Of a stretch of 64,000 bases of DNA, positions 52,339-60,609 are shown in pieces. Under the pieces are notes generated by a model. It did no database searches. It was not told the origin of the DNA and saw nothing but the letters and a program-made list of their open reading frames with translations. Position 1 is the first letter of the stretch. Each line of letters begins with the position of its first letter. The stretch is taken from contig WGMW01000040.1 of NCBI GenBank assembly GCA_016124845.1, forward strand, positions 1-64,000. The letters run 5' to 3'. A program made the position numbers and the translations under genes. The DNA comes from Flavobacteriales bacterium (GTDB lineage Bacteria > Bacteroidota > Bacteroidia > UBA10329).

Positions 52339-54509
52339 GTGAACACTTTTTCGTTGCCATCCTTGCCGATAATGAACTTTGAGATCCCTTTGGAATCAAG
52401 TTCGATACGGAAATCCTTCTGCCGCTGTACGTTTCCAAGTGCTTTCACCTTGAGCGAAGAACTCAGCTTCATCCACTCCGCTTCCAGCGAATCATCGATC
52501 TCATCATAACTGACCTCATATTCTACTTTCACAACTGGATAAAATGGCGATGCAATGTCCAGCAACCCTTTGAGGAAACCTGAATAGATGTCATTTACAG
52601 GGAAATGGTCGGTGACCTTCAGATCGCGGTAGAAACCGAGCATTACCTTGTAGACGCCTGTGTAGAATTCGAACAGCGGTGATTTTTTATCCCCGATAAA
52701 TCGGGTGAAGTAGAACAGCGTTTCATTGTTCACGAAGTAGGCAATTGCTTCGCTCCTGTGGCAGTAGATATATGTGCTATTGTATGCATCCGTAAAAACC
52801 TCCCACTTGAACTTTTTTCCATCCGATTCCAAGTTCAAAACCATCCCAGGAATGAGATTGAACGCCTTTTTCAGTAATGGATCCACTTTAATGTTGGAAA
52901 TGGTCTGCCCTTCCTGTGGATAATCGAACGCATGGAATTTCAGACCATCAGCGGTTTTCTCCATGTAGTAGGCCACGGGATACTTCATTGTCTTACTGCC
53001 GATGTAGGGTGTGGCCTGCATCTGAAAATGGATATGTGGCTCAGGAGAACGTCCCGAATTTCCGAGGGAAGCAACGACCTGGCCTTTCTTCACGGGATCA
53101 CCGACCGCAACTTTTATACTGTCCTTTTTTAAATGACTGAGCTGGGTGAACATGCCATCGCCATGACGGATGACCACGGTATTTCCCCAGTTTTTATCCA
53201 GGTTGACATCGCCAATGGCGTTTTCCTCAATTTCACTTTGTACAGCTGCCACCCAACCTGCCTGTGGCGCTACCACAGGACGGTTGAATCCGTAAAAGTC
53301 TTCCAACTGCGTTCCAGGATTCCGATAGGTCTTCCCCTCCTCATCCTCTATCACAAAATCGAACGCTTCTTTCCACTCTCCTTTATGAGTGATCTCGCCA
53401 TCATGTCCTTGCGAAACCGTCCATTCGCCATAAAATGGCAGATAAATATGGAAATAGGTGTCGTTGGCGTAACGCTCCTGCTGGTTCAAGAAACGGTAAA
53501 GGTTTATCTCTGGAGAATAGGATTGCTCTACAATTGGAGTAAGCCCTTTTGGCGCCAATCTCAGCTTCAAAACATAAAGCGTAACCAGAACAAGTACGTT
53601 ATACGGAAGCGAGTAGATCGGCAGCTGAACCACGGCAAACACATTTCCGATTGCCGCGATGAGAATGGCAATGACTGGCGATGCCAGCGCAACCATCAGG
53701 AACGTTCCACGGGAAGGAATGGTGAAAAAACCGCCCAACGCAATGGCGGACAGAATGAAGTTGAAACCGATGTAGCTGTAATGTAAATGCGAGAACTGCC
53801 CTTCCATAAAACTGAAGAAAAGGTAACCGCTAAAAAAACCGATCAGCGAAAGCACAAATGCAATCCGCGAGAAGCGGATCAACCCGATCATGATGACCAG
53901 TCCTGCCAGAATATTGAACTGAAAGAAGATAGCTCCGAGCGACCTTAGATATACGTCCAGAATGTCGGGAATGGGCAGGTTATCGACCTTATCGTAGAAG
54001 TTGACCAACGCTTCGCCACCATACGACCAAAGTTCATTGATGGTATAGATGCCGCGCTCGGTGAGTTGCAACCCACCGAATTCTCTACCAACCAAAAGAA
54101 CGGTCCAAACCCCAAAAAGGAATGGAATACTCATGATGGGCAAGCCGTATTTGCTCAACTGCGCATTGATGGCCAAGGTGAAGAAGAGTGTAAACACAGA
54201 CATCAGCACCAGCAAGAGAATGAACGGCACGTTCATATCGTAATACACCGCCATCACCATTCCCACCATCACGCTGTTGAAGCTGTACATGCCTTCGCGG
54301 ATGTTCTTGTGGTCGAAGCCCAGAAAGTACGCGGTGAGAATGGCTATGAGCCCAGCAACGATCGCACTGATACCGACATACGGATCAATGAAGGAACAGA
54401 GCAGAAGGACAACGGCAAACACCTTGTCCAGACTGAAAAAAATCTGAGAGTAGCTGTGTAGCAGCCCCTCCCAGATCAATTTCCAAGTGTATTTCTGAGT
54501 TTCCGTCAA
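52323..54509 (-). CDS. Urea-transporter-like domain fused to degenerate M23 (LytM) domain
   Basis: The 728-residue protein has about ten membrane segments in residues 1-335 that match the urea transporter (UT) family (LLCSFIDPYVGISAIVAGL, VVLIDPYV-like repeats, GMYSFNSVMVGMVM). Residues about 375-510 form a LytM/M23 domain with VVIRHGDGMFTQLSHLKKDSI and the motif PHIHFQ, but the first zinc ligand His of HxxxD is absent (the region reads TQLEDFYGFNRPVVAPQAG), so the peptidase is probably inactive. A C-terminal region of about 200 residues is unassigned. The start codon is TTG, overlapping the decarboxylase stop by 4 bases. Confidence 0.82.
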   Translation of the reverse strand: MTETQKYTWKLIWEGLLHSYSQIFFSLDKVFAVVLLLCSFIDPYVGISAIVAGLIAILTAYFLGFDHKNIREGMYSFNSVMVGMVMAVYYDMNVPFILLLVLMSVFTLFFTLAINAQLSKYGLPIMSIPFLFGVWTVLLVGREFGGLQLTERGIYTINELWSYGGEALVNFYDKVDNLPIPDILDVYLRSLGAIFFQFNILAGLVIMIGLIRFSRIAFVLSLIGFFSGYLFFSFMEGQFSHLHYSYIGFNFILSAIALGGFFTIPSRGTFLMVALASPVIAILIAAIGNVFAVVQLPIYSLPYNVLVLVTLYVLKLRLAPKGLTPIVEQSYSPEINLYRFLNQQERYANDTYFHIYLPFYGEWTVSQGHDGEITHKGEWKEAFDFVIEDEEGKTYRNPGTQLEDFYGFNRPVVAPQAGWVAAVQSEIEENAIGDVNLDKNWGNTVVIRHGDGMFTQLSHLKKDSIKVAVGDPVKKGQVVASLGNSGRSPEPHIHFQMQATPYIGSKTMKYPVAYYMEKTADGLKFHAFDYPQEGQTISNIKVDPLLKKAFNLIPGMVLNLESDGKKFKWEVFTDAYNSTYIYCHRSEAIAYFVNNETLFYFTRFIGDKKSPLFEFYTGVYKVMLGFYRDLKVTDHFPVNDIYSGFLKGLLDIASPFYPVVKVEYEVSYDEIDDSLEAEWMKLSSSLKVKALGNVQRQKDFRIELDSKGISKFIIGKDGNEKVFTCEVR

Positions 54510-55864
54510 AGTTTAAACTCCTTCAGGTAATCAGGCATTTGTTCCTGCTGATCGATATTGGACAGTTCCTCACGCTTACGGATCAGGTGCGGTTTGTTCT
54601 GCAGATCGATCATCACCACGGCAGGCCGAAGCGCAATGAACTGCATCCATTGGGTCATGTTGTACGCACCAACGGTGTGAACCACTACTTGATCGCCCCG
54701 CTTCATTGGTGGCAGCGTAGCATTCTCGCGCACCACATCGATGTTCATACACAGCGGCCCGTACATCACGGTATCTTCCGTGTGGTGGCTGAACTCCTGC
54801 GCAGGACTGATCTTGTGATCATACCAGAACGAAGTGAACATGATATTTACCCCGAAGTCCATGATCGTTGCCTTGCGACCATCGCTCAAACGCTTGTTCG
54901 AGATCACGGTTCCAAGCAGGTAACCTGCCTCATCGATCATTGCACGACCTGTTTCCAGAATCAGCAGTGGCAACTCATCTTCCACAAATCCAGCATTCAT
55001 GATGGAGGTTGAAATGGCCTCCGCGTAATCATCAAATGTTGGTGAAGTATCATATCCTGAAAGGAATGAGCCTTTGAGCGTGTTCTTGGAAGCAAAACCT
55101 CCGCCCATATCGATATACTGAATCTTCTTGCCGTACTTGCTTTGAATGCTCAACGCTAGCTCGGAAAGTTTGGTGGCAGCCACTCCGTACGCGTTCGCGG
55201 TCAACATGAATGTTCCGATGTGGCAGTGTAACCCGACCAGATCCATTCTATCGCTCAATACGATCTTATTGATGGCATCCCACGCTTGTCCGTTCTCGTA
55301 GTTGAAGCCGAAACGGTCCCACATTGGGTAAATGCCTGTATCCATATTGATACGGATGGCCACTTTCGGACGGATTCCTGTCTCTTCGCAAAGCTCCGTG
55401 AGCGTATAGAGTTCATCCAAGTGATCGATGTGGATCAGTGACTTGTTCTCCATCGCTAACTTCAGTTCATCCACGGTTTTGTCGGGTCCGTTGAAAATGA
55501 TCTTGGAACCAGGCACACCGTTCTTCAGCGCTTTCTGGTATTCGAAGCCTGAAACCACTTCCGCCCACGAACCTAACTGATGGTAAACGTTGCATACCGC
55601 GCTGATGTAGTTGGTCTTGTAGCTCCAGGCAAACTGCACCTTCGGATAGCGTGTGGTGAACGCACGCGTTGCATCCTGATACGTCTCGTGGATCTTCTTC
55701 TGCGAGATGACGAACAGCGGAGAACCGTAATCTGCCAGCAGGTCTTTCACCGCGCAATCGTCAATGTGTGTTACTGGTTCGTACTCTGTCTTAGTACCGA
55801 ACTTGTTCATTACCCCTGTGTTCAGCCTTCGGATAATTGGTCTTTCATAGCGCTGCTTTTCCAT
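54506..55864 (-). CDS. PLP-dependent decarboxylase, fold type III
   Basis: The 452-residue enzyme is related to diaminopimelate/ornithine decarboxylases. The PLP lysine is K83 in AWSYKTNY, the phosphate loop is DMGGGFAS, the second glycine region is ILETGRAMIDEAG, and the catalytic Cys is C371 in GPLCMNID. The substrate cannot be read from the sequence. The N-terminus has a basic 24-residue extension (RPIIRRLNTGVMNKFG) before the barrel, unusual for the fold. It overlaps the UT-M23 gene by 4 bases and follows an ATP-grasp gene by 126 bp in the operon headed by a PqqD-like gene. Confidence 0.85.
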   Translation of the reverse strand: MEKQRYERPIIRRLNTGVMNKFGTKTEYEPVTHIDDCAVKDLLADYGSPLFVISQKKIHETYQDATRAFTTRYPKVQFAWSYKTNYISAVCNVYHQLGSWAEVVSGFEYQKALKNGVPGSKIIFNGPDKTVDELKLAMENKSLIHIDHLDELYTLTELCEETGIRPKVAIRINMDTGIYPMWDRFGFNYENGQAWDAINKIVLSDRMDLVGLHCHIGTFMLTANAYGVAATKLSELALSIQSKYGKKIQYIDMGGGFASKNTLKGSFLSGYDTSPTFDDYAEAISTSIMNAGFVEDELPLLILETGRAMIDEAGYLLGTVISNKRLSDGRKATIMDFGVNIMFTSFWYDHKISPAQEFSHHTEDTVMYGPLCMNIDVVRENATLPPMKRGDQVVVHTVGAYNMTQWMQFIALRPAVVMIDLQNKPHLIRKREELSNIDQQEQMPDYLKEFKL

Positions 55865-55990
55865 TTGTATTCGGTTTTTGGTTATCTGAAATGATGCTGG
55901 CTGTTACGAATTACGAATCCTTTCGAATATGACGAATTCACTTACCGAAAAACCAACTTTTTCTTGTCAACTTATTATCTGTTCAACTGA

Positions 55991-57064
55991 TCAACTTGCT
56001 CTCTTCTTCGAAGAAGGTCCAAGCTCACCTGTCGTTGAAATCTCCTCAAATTCCTTCATGTTCACGATCAGGTCCCATGAGTAGCGGATGAACATCTTCC
56101 CGATCTCGTAATCGGTAAAGGTCTCAACCTTCTCTCCCAGCGCCAGTTTCACCAACGCTTCCGGAAGGTTCTGTCCGCAGCCTACGGCCAGATACACCCA
56201 AGCTGGGAACCGAGGATTGATCTCGAGCAGGTAATATTCATCATCGCTTGTTTTGATGTACTCGAGCTCCATGCCGCCACGCCACTTCGAACTGGCGATC
56301 ATTGATTTGGCCTCTTTCAGCAGACCTTCATCATCCAAGCTCACTCCTGCCCAAGCTTTTCCCTTATCGGTGATGTATTGCTTGCGCATCGGCACCGCTC
56401 CTACCATGTTCCCTTCGCCATCGCCAAGGGCCACAATATTCACTTCAGTTCCATAAACGAACTGCTGAATGACGATCGGCAATCCCCACTTGGCCGCGAT
56501 CTTATTGAAGTATGTGACCACCTGCTCCTGATTGTAGGCAATGTGTGCATCGTAAAACTGGCCTTTGACAACAACAGGATATGTGAAGTCCTGAGCCAAC
56601 TTTGGAACCTCGGCCGTGGAGAAGATCATCTTGCTCTTTGGAACCAATAGCCCGTGCTTCTCTCCGAACTCTTCCAAGTTCACCTTGTGGCGAGCCTCAA
56701 ACTGCTCTACCGAAGGAAGGAAGGTCTTGATGTTCAACTCCTTCTCCATCCTGTCTGCCAGTTTGATGAAGTTGTAAAGCTCTGCATCGAAATTCGGGAT
56801 AAGCACATCGATGTTCTCCAACGAGTTGATGTAGGCAATGCGACTGTAGATCACCTCTGTTCCAGACTTCGGAAAAGGTATCTGGTAAACGTAATCTACC
56901 ACATCATGCATGTAAATGCCTGGCTCAAGTGCCTCATAACTCAAACCGATGATGCGTACATCGAACTCTTCGCTATCTCGCAGCGCGCGGATCACAGGTA
57001 CTCCCGGTCCTGGACTGTCAATGTTGTTCAGTCCCGTAACTGCTATGGTGAGTTGCTTTTTCAT
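55991..57064 (-). CDS. ATP-grasp ligase
   Basis: The 357-residue protein has an N-terminal nucleotide-like domain (AVTGLNNIDSPGPGVPVIR) and an ATP-grasp fold with YPVVVKGQ (near residue 160), GMELEYIK and the metal site LLEINPRFPAW (near residue 285). ATP-grasp enzymes join a carboxylate to an amine. Its gene follows a PqqD-like gene by 2 bases and precedes a decarboxylase gene by 126 bp, so it probably acts on a peptide or amino acid bound or recognised by the PqqD protein. Substrates are unknown. Confidence 0.85.
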   Translation of the reverse strand: MKKQLTIAVTGLNNIDSPGPGVPVIRALRDSEEFDVRIIGLSYEALEPGIYMHDVVDYVYQIPFPKSGTEVIYSRIAYINSLENIDVLIPNFDAELYNFIKLADRMEKELNIKTFLPSVEQFEARHKVNLEEFGEKHGLLVPKSKMIFSTAEVPKLAQDFTYPVVVKGQFYDAHIAYNQEQVVTYFNKIAAKWGLPIVIQQFVYGTEVNIVALGDGEGNMVGAVPMRKQYITDKGKAWAGVSLDDEGLLKEAKSMIASSKWRGGMELEYIKTSDDEYYLLEINPRFPAWVYLAVGCGQNLPEALVKLALGEKVETFTDYEIGKMFIRYSWDLIVNMKEFEEISTTGELGPSSKKRAS

Positions 57065-57066
57065 AA

Positions 57067-57315
57067 TTACTCTGCGTCAAGAAGTTTGTATTGCCCCAAC
57101 ATTTTCAGGAAGTCGTAGTAGTCCTTGTCAAACGTATCATCATCCACATCATACGATGTGCGGACCATGGTTTTGATCTCGGCCTCACTCTTGCCGTCCT
57201 TCATCAGTTTGAGGATGTCTGTTCCAACTCCGTTCAGCGAGAACGAGTCTCCGGTTGTCGGGTTGAAAACGAATCCTGACTCACTTACTGCGATGTTTTT
57301 CTTTAAACTGATCAT
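57067..57315 (-). CDS. PqqD-like RiPP-recognition-element protein
   Basis: The 82-residue protein has the PqqD/RRE fold pattern: strands ISLKKNIAVSESGFVFNPTTG and DSFSLNGVGTDILKLMKDGK followed by helices with KSEAEIKTMV and DKDYYDFLKMLGQY. Such domains bind the leader of a peptide to be modified. It is the first gene after the AraC-type regulator (131-bp gap) in a run of six tightly packed genes. No short precursor gene is visible beside it, which leaves the target open. Confidence 0.85.
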   Translation of the reverse strand: MISLKKNIAVSESGFVFNPTTGDSFSLNGVGTDILKLMKDGKSEAEIKTMVRTSYDVDDDTFDKDYYDFLKMLGQYKLLDAE

Positions 57316-57446
57316 GGCTTCCTTGTTTTATGGTTATTCAATTGTCTGATTCAAAGTAACGGGTTGTGTTCGGGCCGCCTTTTACAGTATTAATAGTTCC
57401 TTGTGTAACATTCGAAGCGCTTCTACCCTATTCAACCGGAAAGGTT

Positions 57447-58022
57447 TTAGACAAGTCTATCCAGCGGAATCCGACCCCCACCTTTACCTTCTTTAAACTG
57501 TTTGGGAGTAACACCCGTTACCTGCTTGAACTGGTTACTGAGATACTGCACACTACTGTATCCCATTTGGTATGATATTTCACTGAGCGATAGGTCTTTA
57601 TAACTCAAAAGTTCCTTCACACGCTCGATCTTCAGAAGGATGATGTACTTCTCCAGCGTGGTGTTCGTCTGTTCCGAGAAAACCCGGCTGAGCTGATGAT
57701 AAGGCATTCCGGTACGTTCACTCAAGTGGTCGGAATTTCGGATAAGCGAATTGGCGTTATTCCCGTGGTAAAAAAGCTCAATGGCAGCCGCCTTGATCAT
57801 CTCCACGGTCTTCTGTCCGTCATCTTCCACCAGCGAGAAACCGATGGATGGAAGCGCATCAATGAACTGGGCCAACTGTCGGTCATCATCATAACCTACA
57901 ACTGCACGGCCAAGCGAAATACGCTCCACTTCGGTCATGTCCAATTGCTTAAGCATCTGGCGCACCGCCACAATGCAGCGGCTGCTTACCATGTTGCGGA
58001 TATAGAGTTCTGCTGCTTGCAT
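57447..58022 (-). CDS. AraC-family regulator with HMA-like N-terminal region
   Basis: The product of about 191 residues has a C-terminal AraC helix-turn-helix (ERVKELLSYKDLSLSEISYQ and YSSVQYLSNQFKQVTGVTP) and an N-terminal region AELYIRNMVSSRCIVAVRQ. In many Bacteroidota relatives this reads NMVCxRC, resembling an HMA copper-chaperone fold; here the first Cys is Ser13 and C16 remains. It may sense a metal or redox state, or have lost this ability. It is encoded upstream of the PqqD operon in the same direction. The start at 58022 avoids ten residues encoded upstream to 58052. Confidence 0.82.
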   Translation of the reverse strand: MQAAELYIRNMVSSRCIVAVRQMLKQLDMTEVERISLGRAVVGYDDDRQLAQFIDALPSIGFSLVEDDGQKTVEMIKAAAIELFYHGNNANSLIRNSDHLSERTGMPYHQLSRVFSEQTNTTLEKYIILLKIERVKELLSYKDLSLSEISYQMGYSSVQYLSNQFKQVTGVTPKQFKEGKGGGRIPLDRLV

Positions 58023-58104
58023 CGTCCGCCAAATTAATATTATCGGAATCAATCAAGCGTTACAGAATTGTCAACAGGTTTAATGAGATTGAAATTTCCT
58101 GAAC

Positions 58105-58134
58105 AAAAAAGGCCGATCCCCGAAGGAACCGACC
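58105..58134 (-). terminator. Strong hairpin terminator
   Basis: On the minus strand, GGTCGGTTCC and GGGATCGGCC form a 10-bp stem (three G-U pairs) around a TTCG tetraloop, followed by TTTTTTG. It ends the lipoprotein gene upstream and insulates the AraC gene. Confidence 0.85.
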
Positions 58135-58158
58135 TCACCCACATTATACCGCAACCAA

Positions 58159-58917
58159 TTATTCGATGGTAACCGATTGGGTTTTAACTTTTTCCGTTAC
58201 GAAGAAAAACTGCTTGCCAGATTTTGTGGCAGCTTCAATCTTGTAAGGAGCCACCTGCGCAAAATTGGATCCTGAGCCCATGCCATCTATCTCTGCCTCT
58301 GTAAATGTGCTCGAAGTGGCGTTTCCTGCTTCCACATGCACCACACCTCCGAGCATGAAATACACCGAATCAGCACCAGTCACATTGGAGACCGATAACG
58401 TATAATTTCCGGTGGCAGGGACGGTGGTTGCACTTGAAATGGTTCCAAGTGTTGGAAAACCGATGCTTGTTGTGTGCGTGAAGGCGGGAATATCGCCCGC
58501 GCCACCGACATCCCATGATGCTGTGGAGCCGAAATCGATTCCAGACGGATTGGTCTGCGAGGGAGTGTAAGCATAGGAATTGTTCTCGTACTGAGTCAGC
58601 GACTCACCTTCGGCAGAGACCGAACCGGCATTCACAAACGTGCTGTAATCGGTGCCATTGAAAAAAGCTGCCGCAGCAATTCCAAGCTCTATCTCCTGAG
58701 TTGGCAGCCCGAATCCTGGATCGATCGTGGTAACCGTTTTTACGGCCGATAATGTTCCATAACCTTCACCAACTGTAGGTGTTGGAGGATCGCTTGCAGG
58801 ATCGGAAGGCGTGCTGGTATCGTCTTTTTTTGTGTTGCACGATGCAACGGCAAAGGAAACAGCACCGGCCAAAACCAGAAACCGCGCCCACTTGAATGTT
58901 TCGCTCAAAGTTTTCAT
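58159..58917 (-). CDS. Hypothetical lipoprotein
   Basis: I do not recognise this 252-residue protein. It has an SPII signal with lipobox AVASC26, a Ser/Thr/Pro-rich linker (TSTPSDPASDPPTPT) and a beta-rich body with motifs such as FTHTTSIGFPTLGTISS. It ends KVKTQSVTIE and lacks a T9SS domain. It is probably anchored in the outer membrane. The gene is closed by a strong terminator and is not linked to neighbours. Confidence 0.7.
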   Translation of the reverse strand: MKTLSETFKWARFLVLAGAVSFAVASCNTKKDDTSTPSDPASDPPTPTVGEGYGTLSAVKTVTTIDPGFGLPTQEIELGIAAAAFFNGTDYSTFVNAGSVSAEGESLTQYENNSYAYTPSQTNPSGIDFGSTASWDVGGAGDIPAFTHTTSIGFPTLGTISSATTVPATGNYTLSVSNVTGADSVYFMLGGVVHVEAGNATSSTFTEAEIDGMGSGSNFAQVAPYKIEAATKSGKQFFFVTEKVKTQSVTIE

Positions 58918-59010
58918 GTTGAATTTTTTGGGGTTTAGAATAATTGGTTACTGGAACAAAACACGGAAGTCTCCCATGTTTCTGCGTACGCGGATTTACG
59001 TAATTGCCAA

Positions 59011-60567
59011 TTATTCGGCAGCCCGGAATCGGGTCAACACCCACTTTCCTTCCTGATGGATCACAGGGCCGAGTTCATCGTTGAACTCACACGTTTCCAG
59101 ATCGTCCAAACGGTAATCGATGTGTTTGGCCGAACCTCGGTAGTTGCGGGTCCGATAGAGCTTTACGGCATGAGCCCGTGCATCAATTCCCTCCAAATTT
59201 TCAATGGAAACACCATAGATCTCCTTGTAATCCTCGTACCAAGGCAACATGAAAAATGGCTCATGCACAATGGCCTGATAATGAATGGGCATGCTCCGCT
59301 TGGCCTGACATGAAAAAGCATTGTCATCGGGTGAAACAAGAACTGAAACATCCTTGGGTGTGTTCTCCGCGATCCAGAAATGCATCTTCTCCAGATCAGA
59401 ATAAACACGATTACCGATCATGTACTTGTGCTGAAACCGTTCAGGAAGATATTTCGAATTGGTGATCGCTATTAGAACTAAGAGACAAAGCGATAAAGAG
59501 ACAGGACCAAGGATTCTTCTGAACCTGAACAACGGCAGAAGCCCGGACAATAGTTGCCCTATCAAACCCGCCACCATGATGGAACTGAACGCTTCCACCC
59601 ATATCGTGGTCTTGAACCATTGTGTTTTGCCAACGGAATAAATGTGCAGACCTTCCAGACCGATGGCATAAACGGCCATTCCAAAAATTGCCAAAACCAC
59701 CAACGACAGGTAAAACCGGTTGTCGCGTGGCTTGGTGACGTAGTAGCTCATCAACCCCAAAACCAACAATCCCGCAAACTTGATGTAATGCGTTATCGGA
59801 AACAGAATTGGCAGGAAATGATGGTGATTTCTAAACCTGTATAATATGGTGTAGTAGAATTCCTTGTCGAAATCGGACGCCTCACCGAACTGACGTTGAA
59901 ACGTTGGGATCAATATCAATGCTGCCAACAACAGATAGGGAATGGAGAACCTTACAGTATTCCCAATGTCTCTTCTTGAAAGAAGTTCTATCCCGCCCAA
60001 AAGCAAGAACAGTTGCAACCCAACAAGCGGTTGGAACAGCGTGGCGACACCAAGAATAATTCCCGCAAGAAGCTTCCTGTTCAAAATGAACTGTAAAAGC
60101 GCGAAGGAGGAAATTCCTTTGGCCACCGTGCTGGAAATAAAGCTACTGTACATCACGTGGTTTCCACCAACGGTGAAATTGTAGAACACCATCATGGCAA
60201 AAACTGGAGCAAGTAGCGCTGCCCAACGGTCATGGAACCATTTTTCCGCTATGCGCGAAAGCGAATACGCCATCAATCCAATGCAACAGAACGTGAGAAC
60301 GAAAAGTCCCCATTCCAAACCGATGGTCTCGGCTACAAAAAGAACCAATTTCTCGTAGTAGAAACGGATGGTGAAAACCGAATTGGAAGCATTGACGAAA
60401 TAATCGTTCGGGTAGAGTTGTGGGTCCAACTGCTGATAGATCTGAGGCAAGTGTTCTGCCTGATCGTCTGTATTGAACTGGTAACCGCGAACCAGCAGAA
60501 ACAACGCAGCCACAAAAAGTGCATACCCGAATTGGGGTAAAGAACTTCCGAAAAGTCGCTGGCTCAT
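59011..60567 (-). CDS. Multi-pass membrane protein of GT-C-like appearance
   Basis: This protein of about 518 residues has roughly ten to twelve membrane segments and an extracytoplasmic C-terminal part (about residues 390-518, with FWIAENTPKDVSVLVSPDD and DARAHAVKLYRTRNYRGS). The pattern recalls membrane glycosyltransferases of the GT-C fold or DUF6798-type proteins, but I see no firm catalytic motif. I chose the start at 60567; the frame continues to 60807, overlapping the response regulator on the other strand. It is divergent from that gene with a 42-bp gap. Confidence 0.65.
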   Translation of the reverse strand: MSQRLFGSSLPQFGYALFVAALFLLVRGYQFNTDDQAEHLPQIYQQLDPQLYPNDYFVNASNSVFTIRFYYEKLVLFVAETIGLEWGLFVLTFCCIGLMAYSLSRIAEKWFHDRWAALLAPVFAMMVFYNFTVGGNHVMYSSFISSTVAKGISSFALLQFILNRKLLAGIILGVATLFQPLVGLQLFLLLGGIELLSRRDIGNTVRFSIPYLLLAALILIPTFQRQFGEASDFDKEFYYTILYRFRNHHHFLPILFPITHYIKFAGLLVLGLMSYYVTKPRDNRFYLSLVVLAIFGMAVYAIGLEGLHIYSVGKTQWFKTTIWVEAFSSIMVAGLIGQLLSGLLPLFRFRRILGPVSLSLCLLVLIAITNSKYLPERFQHKYMIGNRVYSDLEKMHFWIAENTPKDVSVLVSPDDNAFSCQAKRSMPIHYQAIVHEPFFMLPWYEDYKEIYGVSIENLEGIDARAHAVKLYRTRNYRGSAKHIDYRLDDLETCEFNDELGPVIHQEGKWVLTRFRAAE

Positions 60568-60609
60568 CTGTTGGGCGGAATTACCGTTAAATTCGTGGGC
60601 AAGATAGCT

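Noticed and set aside
52323-54509. Urea utilisation locus
   Set aside because: No urease, urea carboxylase or nickel genes are nearby; the UT domain alone does not establish urea as substrate.
55865-55990. Precursor peptide gene of about 20 codons in the ATP-grasp/decarboxylase gap
   Set aside because: The only frame starts with GTG, lacks a leader-like or core-like part and lies among repeated ACGAAT strings.
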